Positions 1 through 4,776 of a stretch of 5,603 nucleotides of DNA are shown here, piece after piece. The stretch is from Chloroflexota bacterium (lineage in GTDB: Bacteria; Chloroflexota; Anaerolineae; Aggregatilineales; UBA2796). Where the stretch lies: positions 1-5,603 of the forward strand of contig RFIM01000102.1 of assembly GCA_003695215.1 (NCBI GenBank), read 5' to 3'. A program made the position numbers and the translations under genes. Within the stretch, counting starts at the first letter, position 1, and the number at the start of each line of letters is the position of its first letter. The notes below the pieces were generated by a model. It did not search any database, was not told the origin of the DNA, and saw only the letters and a program-made list of their open reading frames with translations.

Positions 1-604
1 CGTTGGCGCAATCCAGCACCACGCGCAGCCCACTCAGCTCAATGCCCTTGATCAAGTAGCGCAAATAGGCTTCATCAGGCAGATCGGTCAGTGGTTCAGG
101 GCGCTGCGGCGCAAAGCCTTTTTGGAGCGTGCGCAGGCGGCCCAAGCGCGCAGGCGGCTGCTCAGATGCGGCTTCTGCCAGGCACGCTGCAATGCGCGCT
201 TCGATCTCAGCTTCAGCCGCATCGGGCAATTTGAAGCCATCGGCTGCAAAGAGCTTGATGCCGTTTTGCTCAGCAGGATTGTGGCTAGCGCTGATCACCA
301 CGCCGAGCGCAGCGCCATAAGTGCGCGCAAGGTAGGCAACGGCAGGCGTCGTGGTGATGGCGGCGTCCCAGATATCGATGCCTGCCTGCATCAGGCCTGC
401 GCTCAGCGCTGCTGCCAAGAGCTCACCACTCGGGCGTGTATCGCGTCCTAGCAAAACGAAAGGTGCTTCCGTGCGCGCTGGGCTTGCCTGAAGCCATTCG
501 CCAATGGCACGCCCGATATCGGCGACAGTGCGGGCCTCAAGTGGAAAGGCGCCTGCTACGCCGCGAATGCCATCTGTGCCGAAGCGAATGGTGTGCTGTG
601 CCAT
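1..604 (-). CDS. glmM: Phosphoglucosamine mutase GlmM, N-terminal 201 residues (3' end beyond window)
   Basis: GlmM interconverts glucosamine-6-phosphate and glucosamine-1-phosphate in the cytoplasm, the step that leads to UDP-GlcNAc for peptidoglycan. The minus-strand translation begins MAQHTIRFGTDGIRGVAG, the family's characteristic N-terminus. It continues with GRDTRPSG (residues 53-60), a TPAVAYL segment (86-92) and the phosphoserine loop ISASHNP (104-110), in which Ser107 corresponds to the phosphorylated serine; NGIK follows at 114-117. About 200 of the usual ~445 residues are present, so the metal-binding and sugar-specificity domains are off the left edge and the SASHNP loop plus the FGTDGIRG start are what separate it from phosphomannomutases. 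The ATG at 604 is chosen because it gives the canonical start; a GAGGT-like purine stretch lies about 10 bases upstream. The frame is open to base 1 with no frameshift. It is transcribed divergently from lspA, from a strong -10 box about 57 bases upstream. Confidence 0.95.
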   Translation of the reverse strand, partial: MAQHTIRFGTDGIRGVAGAFPLEARTVADIGRAIGEWLQASPARTEAPFVLLGRDTRPSGELLAAALSAGLMQAGIDIWDAAITTTPAVAYLARTYGAALGVVISASHNPAEQNGIKLFAADGFKLPDAAEAEIEARIAACLAEAASEQPPARLGRLRTLQKGFAPQRPEPLTDLPDEAYLRYLIKGIELSGLRVVLDCAN

Positions 605-660
605 GCTCTCTGTACCTCATGCTTGTGTGCTGACGCGCAAACCTGTTGCCGCGCTAGGTG

Positions 661-669
661 ATTATACCA
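661..669 (-). promoter_or_regulatory. Extended -10 promoter element for glmM
   Basis: Reading the minus strand, TGGTATAAT matches the extended -10 consensus TGnTATAAT perfectly. Transcription would begin near 654, giving a leader of about 50 bases before the glmM ATG at 604. No convincing TTGACA-like -35 hexamer is seen 16-18 bases upstream, which is compatible with an extended -10 promoter. Assignment to glmM is by position and direction. Confidence 0.65.
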
Positions 670-692
670 TGCCCTTCCGATTTAGGCTGTCT

Positions 693-733
693 TGCCTTCG
701 AAACAGGCCTGCTGAGGCCATGAATCGAAGGTA
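693..733. repeat. Nested inverted repeat between glmM and lspA
   Basis: The outer arms CCTTCG (695-700) and CGAAGG (726-731) pair perfectly and extend by a G.T and a T-A pair to 693/733. Inside them, GGCCT (706-710) and AGGCC (715-719) form a second 5-bp stem with a 4-base loop. The internal loop sides are 5 and 6 bases. It lies immediately upstream of the glmM -10 region, so it could be an operator or a transcribed hairpin; no regulator family is recognisable from it. Confidence 0.45.
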
Positions 734-901
734 TACTTGAAAATGGACGCTGAGTTCAGGCATTCGCCCTGGCGAGCCTTCAACGTTAGTTTTAAGTGTG
801 TTCAAGCGCACATGACATTGAACGTATCGGCAAAATCTCAGGCATCCTGCGCATCTCACAGACTTCATCGGATCAGGCGGGCACTAATCCGTGAAATCTG
901 G

Positions 902-940
902 GCGCCACAAGGCTCATGGCGCAACGGGCTTGTGCCGTTG
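902..940 (+). promoter_or_regulatory. Two adjacent hairpins in the lspA leader
   Basis: GCGCCA (902-907) pairs with TGGCGC (917-922), with a 9-base loop, and CAACGG (922-927) pairs with CCGTTG (935-940), with a 7-base loop; the two share one base. They end 35 bases before the preferred lspA ATG at 976. The first hairpin covers the alternative in-frame ATG at 916. There is no U-tract after either stem, so they are not an ordinary terminator. A role in leader folding is inference only. Confidence 0.3.
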
Positions 941-975
941 GGCATTTCGCTGCGCTTCTTCCGCAAGCAGGGCGA

Positions 976-1497
976 ATGGAGCGCTTTGTGAAGCTCTGGG
1001 CGGCGCTTTTAGTGCCCGCGCTGATTGTCTTTGCGCTCGATCAAGCTGCGAAGTACCTTGTGCGCACTAACATAGCGCTCGGCGAGGTATTGACGCCAAT
1101 CGAGCCACTGCGCGAGGTTTTCGGCATCACTTTCAGCCAGAACACCGGCGCGGCTTTCAGCTTGTTGCCGCAAGCGGGCGATCTGTTTTTGATCATCGCT
1201 ATCGCCATGATCGTGGGCATCCTGCTCTTCTATCGGCGCATGGCAGGCGCGAGCTGGCTAACGCGCCTTGCGCTTGGCTTAGTTCTCGGCGGCACTTGTG
1301 GCAATGCGCTGGATCGGCTGATGCTCGGCTACGTGGTCGATTGGTTCCTAGTGCGCATACCGAACGTCGCTGCGAATGTCAGCAATTTTGCCGATCACGC
1401 CATTGTGATCGGCATTGGCGTGCTGTTCCTGCTCAGTTGGCGCGCCAAGCCTGCTCAGCAAGCCGAGCCTGAAGATTCCTCAGGCTCGCTGCAATAG
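976..1497 (+). CDS. lspA: Lipoprotein signal peptidase (signal peptidase II) LspA
   Basis: LspA is the inner-membrane aspartic protease that cuts the signal peptide of diacylglyceryl-modified prolipoproteins. The 173-residue protein has the family's blocks in order: LDQAAKYLV (21-29), QNTGAAFSLL (55-64), GGTCGNALDRLMLGYVVDWF (105-124) and NVSNFADHAI (134-143). Asp122 and Asp140 correspond to the catalytic pair; Asn110, Asp113 and Asn137 are the other conserved polar residues. Hydrophobic segments at about 7-23, 69-85, 96-112 and 141-155 give the expected four-helix fold. The start at 976 is preferred to an in-frame ATG at 916: it gives a normal length and a short cytoplasmic N-terminus, and it has AGGG a few bases upstream, whereas the longer version adds 20 unconserved residues. 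The last 18 bases overlap the end of the convergent glycosyltransferase gene. The tail after residue 156 is an unconserved polar extension rich in Glu, Gln and Ser. Confidence 0.95.
   Translation: MERFVKLWAALLVPALIVFALDQAAKYLVRTNIALGEVLTPIEPLREVFGITFSQNTGAAFSLLPQAGDLFLIIAIAMIVGILLFYRRMAGASWLTRLALGLVLGGTCGNALDRLMLGYVVDWFLVRIPNVAANVSNFADHAIVIGIGVLFLLSWRAKPAQQAEPEDSSGSLQ
1464..1488. terminator. Hairpin at the lspA / glycosyltransferase convergent junction, possible bidirectional terminator
   Basis: A perfect 9-bp stem pairs 1464-1472 (CGAGCCTGA) with 1480-1488 (TCAGGCTCG) around a 7-base loop. It lies inside the last codons of both convergent genes: the glycosyltransferase stop codon (1480-1482) is part of the right arm, and the lspA stop is 7 bases beyond it. 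Neither strand has a T-run after the stem, so it is not a classical intrinsic terminator. A U-tract-free terminator or a transcript 3'-end stabiliser is the likely role, inferred from its position. Confidence 0.45.
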
Positions 1498-2589
1498 CTG
1501 GCGGTAGAAAGCGACCGTCTGTGCGGCGATCTGCGCATGCGTGAAGTGCGCCAATACGCGCGCTCTGCCTTTATGAGCAAGTTCAGCGCGCAAGCTCGGA
1601 TCGGTCAGCAGGCGCGCCATGTGCGCCGTGAGCGCCTCGAGGTCATCTTCAGGGAAGAGCAGGCCGCTAGTGCCGATCACATCGGGTATGGCGCCGCTAT
1701 GCGCGCCGATCACAGGCACGCCGCTCGCCATTGCCTCGACGATCACGCGACCGAACTGCTCTTTCCAATTCGGCAAGGTGCGCGAAGGTACAACTAGCGC
1801 CGTCAGATCGGCGTATAGGCGCGGCATGTGCATTGAAGGCACTTGCCCTAGGAAAGCGACCTGATCGCTCAAGCCCAGAGCCTGCGCCAGCTGCTCCAGC
1901 TTGGCGCGCTCAGCGCCCTGCCCAACAATGCGCAGCCGAAAAGCATGACCTGCTGCGCGTAGCTGCGCTGCTGCGCGCAACAACAAGTCAGCGCCTTTTT
2001 CTGGCACAAGGCGGCCGAAAAAGCCGAAGATCGGCTCAGCAGGCTGAACCTCAGCAGGCTTGAACAGCTCTGGATCGATGCCAAACTGTGGAATGATGGC
2101 AATAGGCAATCGGCAGCCCTTGGCGCGCAAGACGTCAGCTGCGCCCTGTGTGCCGACAATAGCGCCGTCGGCGCGGCGCAGCAACCATGCCTCGCCTAGC
2201 GAGAACGGCGGTGGATAGCGCCGCAAAATGTTCTGCCAGCTGAAGAAAAGCGCCTTGGCGCCGATGCGCTTGGCTAGCCAAAAGGCCTGCCAAGCCGCGA
2301 GGTTATAAGGCTCTTCATCGATATGCACCAGATGTGGATGCAGGCGCCGCACAATCTGGCCAAGCGTCGGATAGAAGTGCAGGTGGAAATTGCCGTTCAA
2401 GCTCAGTGGCACCACTTCCAGCCGATAGCCGCGCGTGTAGACGCGCTCTAGCGGCTGCACACCGCTCGGATCGCGCCAAGCGCTCGGCACTAGCACGGTC
2501 AGATCGAGATCGGCCTGCTGCGCCATCTCTTCTAGCTTGCGCTGATAAATGCCGACAACGCAGGCTTTGCAGATCATCAGAATGCGCAT
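1480..2589 (-). CDS. GT4-family (group 1) glycosyltransferase, acceptor unknown
   Basis: This 369-residue protein is a GT-B fold retaining glycosyltransferase that probably moves a sugar from a nucleotide-sugar donor to an envelope or exported acceptor; neither substrate can be read from the sequence. The N-terminal acceptor domain begins MRILMICKACVVGIYQRKLE and includes HIDEEPYNLAAWQ (89-101). The C-terminal donor domain begins near 187 with FGFFGRLVPEKG, where Arg192 and Lys198 are the usual donor-phosphate contacts. It has IVGQG (221-225) and the E-x7-E motif EQFGRVIVE (Glu277 to Glu285), followed by MASGVPVIG and GLLFPEDD, the standard GT4 nucleotide-sugar site. No signal peptide or membrane helix is seen, so it is cytosolic or peripheral. 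The ATG at 2589 gives the typical start; no clear ribosome binding site precedes it. It is a single-gene unit, divergent from the anchored protein gene and overlapping lspA tail to tail. Confidence 0.85.
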   Translation of the reverse strand: MRILMICKACVVGIYQRKLEEMAQQADLDLTVLVPSAWRDPSGVQPLERVYTRGYRLEVVPLSLNGNFHLHFYPTLGQIVRRLHPHLVHIDEEPYNLAAWQAFWLAKRIGAKALFFSWQNILRRYPPPFSLGEAWLLRRADGAIVGTQGAADVLRAKGCRLPIAIIPQFGIDPELFKPAEVQPAEPIFGFFGRLVPEKGADLLLRAAAQLRAAGHAFRLRIVGQGAERAKLEQLAQALGLSDQVAFLGQVPSMHMPRLYADLTALVVPSRTLPNWKEQFGRVIVEAMASGVPVIGAHSGAIPDVIGTSGLLFPEDDLEALTAHMARLLTDPSLRAELAHKGRARVLAHFTHAQIAAQTVAFYRQLLQRA

Positions 2590-2633
2590 GCTGAACGTTG
2601 CCCGAGCGTATGAGAATTGTGAAACGCAGCCTG

Positions 2634-2655
2634 AGCGTGCATGCTATAATGCGCT
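2634..2655 (+). promoter_or_regulatory. Extended -10 promoter (2642-2650) inside an imperfect palindrome
   Basis: TGCTATAAT at 2642-2650 is a perfect extended -10 element pointing at the gene that starts at 2673. GCAT (2639-2642) and ATGC (2649-2652) flank its centre as an inverted repeat, extended by AGC (2634-2636) and GCT (2653-2655) with a two-base bulge. Transcription would start near 2657, which rules out the in-frame upstream ATGs at 2598 and 2649 as starts. There is no good -35 at normal spacing. The palindrome may be an operator or only coincidence. Confidence 0.6.
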
Positions 2656-2672
2656 ATGAGGAATTCCGAAGG

Positions 2673-3374
2673 ATGAAGACGCAGAGATACAAGATAGCCT
2701 TTGGGCTGATCGCGGCGCTGTTGCTGTTGCCTTTGGCCGCTGTCTGCGCTCAGGCCGAGCTGACCACAGGCACAGTTTGCGCGCTCGCCTACCACGATGC
2801 CAATCAGAATGGCGTGCGCGACTTCGGCGAGGAGAGCTTGCCTGAAGTCAGCTACAATCTGATGATCGCCTCGAATGTGCTGGTGGCCAATTACGTCGCG
2901 CTGCAAGGTGAGCCTTATTGCTTTGAGAATTTGCCCGCGCAGCAGTATACCTTGAATATCAGCAGTCCGCTGTATGTGCCAAGTGTAGGAGCCATCACCT
3001 TCTTTCTGAGAGCAGGTGAGCGCCTCACGTATGAGTTTGGCGCGCTTTACCGTGCGCCACAGAGCGCGCCCTTGCCGCAAGAAGCGCTGACCGTGGTTCC
3101 GATGACGCCAAGCGTGCGGCTAGGCATGGCCATCAGCGCCTCGCTGCTGGTGATGCTCTTTTTTTGCGCGCTGGGCATGATCTTCTACGGCCTGTTCCTC
3201 TATCGCCGCCCGCTGCTGAGCGCGCCAGGCACAGCGCGGCAGACTGGCTCAAGCCATATTGCTAGCGTGCGGCTGAAGCGCAGCAAGAGCGATTTACCGC
3301 AAACAGCGCCGAGCGAGCTTGCGCCGCGCTCAACGCGCTATGATGACCTGGACGCGCCCGACGAAGATGGCTAG
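2673..3374 (+). CDS. Secreted single-pass membrane protein with an SdrD_B/Cna_B-like domain, function unknown
   Basis: I do not recognise a named gene. The 233-residue product has a signal peptide (Lys/Arg start, hydrophobic core 8-24, likely cleavage after AQA at 28). An exported domain of about 100 residues follows, then a strong membrane helix (about 149-177), positively charged residues (YRR) and a cytoplasmic tail of about 55 residues that is Ser/Pro-rich and ends in a run of Asp and Glu. Near the start of the exported domain, DANQNGVRDFGEE (42-54) matches the D-x-N-x-N-G-x-x-D-x-G-E calcium-type signature of SdrD B-like repeats. FENLPAQQYTLNIS (84-97) matches the closing strand of Cna_B-type beta sandwiches. 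Cys36 and Cys83 could form a disulfide. It therefore looks like one beta-sandwich domain held outside the membrane. The start at 2673 is set by the signal peptide and the promoter; GAGGA (2658-2662) is the likely ribosome binding site. The mature part lacks a lipobox. Confidence 0.75.
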   Translation: MKTQRYKIAFGLIAALLLLPLAAVCAQAELTTGTVCALAYHDANQNGVRDFGEESLPEVSYNLMIASNVLVANYVALQGEPYCFENLPAQQYTLNISSPLYVPSVGAITFFLRAGERLTYEFGALYRAPQSAPLPQEALTVVPMTPSVRLGMAISASLLVMLFFCALGMIFYGLFLYRRPLLSAPGTARQTGSSHIASVRLKRSKSDLPQTAPSELAPRSTRYDDLDAPDEDG

Positions 3375-3375
3375 A

Positions 3376-3849
3376 TCATTGCCCCAGCAGCCAGGCGATC
3401 AGGTCGAATAGCTCCACTTCAGGGATTTTCGCCTTGTAGTTGGAGACCATGATATTGGCGTAGTCAGGCACGATGAAAGCGTTCGGCTCGATGATTGACT
3501 CGTAGATGTAAGCTGCTGCGCTGTAATTCGGGCGGCGCGTCTCAGCGCGCTTGCCCATGCCTGCCAACGCTGGCCCAACGCCATCTTCCGCGCGATGACA
3601 GGCGTTGCAGGCGTATTTTTCAAAAATCGCCGCGCCTTTGCTTGGATCAGCTGCAGCCACGCGCGCCTCGATGCTCTCCGCAAACTGTGGCGATGCCGTC
3701 ACGATGACAGGCGTCATCAACTGCTGTGGATTTGGCACATTGCCAAGCACGGCAAAGAAAGCGATGCCGAAGGCGATCACCAAGCCTGCGCTGAGCAGCG
3801 TGATGAGCTTAGCAAAGCGCGGCGCTTGATTCGGCACTTTCCCACCCAT
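3376..3849 (-). CDS. Membrane-anchored c-type cytochrome (monoheme)
   Basis: The 157-residue protein has an uncleaved-looking N-terminal anchor (about 16-36) after a short positively charged stretch, a linker, and a class I cytochrome c domain on the outer face of the membrane. The covalent heme site is CNACH (81-85), with His85 as proximal ligand, and GVGPALAGMG (90-99) is the usual following segment. Met134, in ANIMVSNY, is the probable distal ligand, followed by the C-terminal helix ELFDLIAWLL (146-155). In many relatives this Met is followed by Pro; here it is Val. An AGGTGA ribosome binding site lies just upstream of the ATG, in the 9-base gap after ctaB. Being last in a ctaA-ctaB operon, it is probably an electron donor or accessory cytochrome for a heme-A oxidase, which is inference. 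Its stop codon is one base from that of the convergent gene. Confidence 0.9.
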   Translation of the reverse strand: MGGKVPNQAPRFAKLITLLSAGLVIAFGIAFFAVLGNVPNPQQLMTPVIVTASPQFAESIEARVAAADPSKGAAIFEKYACNACHRAEDGVGPALAGMGKRAETRRPNYSAAAYIYESIIEPNAFIVPDYANIMVSNYKAKIPEVELFDLIAWLLGQ

Positions 3850-3858
3850 TTCTCACCT

Positions 3859-4776
3859 CTATCGAAAGAGCTGATCGACAATCAGCGCAAGGAATAGCAA
3901 AGCCAAGTAGAACGTCGAGTACTTATAAGTGCGCTTGGCTGCCAGGTTGCTCTTCTCGTTCAGCAAGCGCACCGACTCGTAAAGCATGCCCAGGCCGAGC
4001 AGCGTCGCCGCGATCAGGTAAAACCAACCGCCAATGCGGAACGGCACAGGCAAGAGCGAAAGCGCGACCAGCTGCAGCGAGTAGAGCAGAATTTGCACGC
4101 GCGCCGCATCAAGGCCGCGCGCCACAGGCATCATCGGCACATTGGCGCGCGCGTAGTCAGCGTTCACCAACAGCGCCAATGCCCAGCTATGCGGCGGCGT
4201 CCAGTAGAAGACAATGGCAAACAGCACGAAGGCGCCAGGCTCCAGCATGCCTCTCACAGCAGCCCAGCCGACCAGCACAGGCATGGCGCCAGCGCCGCCA
4301 CCGATGAGGATGTTCAGCACTGTGTTGCGCTTGAGCAAGATCGTGTACAGCACCACATAGTAGAGCGCGCCGAGCAGCGCCAAAGCTGCAGCGAGCCAAT
4401 TCACGAAAACGCCTAGAATCAACACTGAGAGCGCCACAAGCACGATGCCGTAGATCAAGGCGTACTGCGGCGCGATTCGGCCTGCTGGTATCGGGCGATT
4501 CTTCGTGCGCGACATCTGCTTATCCATGTCGCGATCGATGTACTGGTTGAGCGCGCTAGCGCCAGCAGCGGCCATCGAGCCGCCAATCACAGTCGCTAGC
4601 AAAGTGACCAGCGGAATAGCGCTGCCTTGCGCCGCCACGACCATGGCTGTGATCGTGGTGAAGATCAACAAGATGACAATGCGCGGCTTCGCTAGCTGGA
4701 CGTAGTCGCGGAGTGTGCCGCGCCCGACATAGCTTGGTTCAGGAGGTTCAGGTCGCTTGACAAGCGTTGTAACCAT
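3859..4776 (-). CDS. ctaB: Heme O synthase (protoheme IX farnesyltransferase) CtaB
   Basis: CtaB is a UbiA-superfamily membrane prenyltransferase that adds a farnesyl group to heme B to give heme O, the substrate for CtaA. The 305-residue protein has the first aspartate motif N77-x3-D81-x3-D85 (in ALNQYIDRDMDKQM), then the TKNRPIPAGR loop (91-100). The second motif region is WTPPHSWALAL (192-202) followed by NADYARANVPMMPV (205-218). About nine hydrophobic segments fill the rest, and the length is normal. The ATG at 4776 is chosen because no start codon exists between it and the conserved core (LRDYVQLAKPRI, 22-33), and the short Pro-rich leader it gives is typical. An in-frame ATG at 4857 would only add residues antiphase to the ctaA membrane helix. 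The first 85 bases therefore overlap ctaA in another frame, which suggests translational coupling. The cytochrome c gene follows after 9 bases. Confidence 0.95.
   Translation of the reverse strand: MVTTLVKRPEPPEPSYVGRGTLRDYVQLAKPRIVILLIFTTITAMVVAAQGSAIPLVTLLATVIGGSMAAAGASALNQYIDRDMDKQMSRTKNRPIPAGRIAPQYALIYGIVLVALSVLILGVFVNWLAAALALLGALYYVVLYTILLKRNTVLNILIGGGAGAMPVLVGWAAVRGMLEPGAFVLFAIVFYWTPPHSWALALLVNADYARANVPMMPVARGLDAARVQILLYSLQLVALSLLPVPFRIGGWFYLIAATLLGLGMLYESVRLLNEKSNLAAKRTYKYSTFYLALLFLALIVDQLFR

Larger units (their letters stand above)
605..975. other. Divergent intergenic region between glmM and lspA (371 bases)
   Basis: No convincing gene lies here. Plus-strand reading frames exist, but their translations are low-complexity and Arg/Ser/Cys-rich, with no domain features. 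The glmM-proximal side carries the extended -10 box (661-669) and a nested inverted repeat (693-733). The lspA-proximal side carries two adjacent small hairpins (902-940). A TATACT at 732-737 is the best -10 candidate pointing toward lspA, but it has no good -35 and overlaps an arm of the inverted repeat, so I do not call it a promoter. If lspA is transcribed from there its leader would be about 230 bases. I recognise no riboswitch class. Confidence 0.6.

Noticed and set aside
916..978. ATG at 916 as the lspA start
   Set aside because: It adds 20 residues not expected before the first LspA helix and lies inside a predicted hairpin; the ATG at 976 gives a normal length and is preceded by AGGG.
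737..991. 84-residue plus-strand reading frame in the glmM-lspA gap
   Set aside because: Its translation has no hydrophobic pattern, motif or clear ribosome binding site and runs into the lspA start in another frame; most likely chance.
2673..2760. Lipoprotein signal in the anchored protein (Cys25 in LAAVC)
   Set aside because: The residues before Cys25 do not fit a lipobox (Val at -1, Ala at -3), and an AQA cleavage site for signal peptidase I follows directly.
2577..3080. 167-residue minus-strand reading frame opposite the anchored protein
   Set aside because: The plus strand here has a signal peptide, domain motif and membrane helix; the opposite frame shows no domain features and is a shadow of a GC-rich gene.
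3159..3165. Run of seven T in the transmembrane codons of the anchored protein, as a phase-variation or frameshift site
   Set aside because: Seven bases is short for slippage, the Leu-Phe-Phe codons in a membrane helix explain it, and the frame is intact on both sides.
3615..3627. ATTTTT-C-AAAAAT inverted repeat inside the cytochrome c gene
   Set aside because: The one-base loop and AT-only stem cannot form a stable hairpin, and the bases encode the conserved segment leading to the CNACH heme site.
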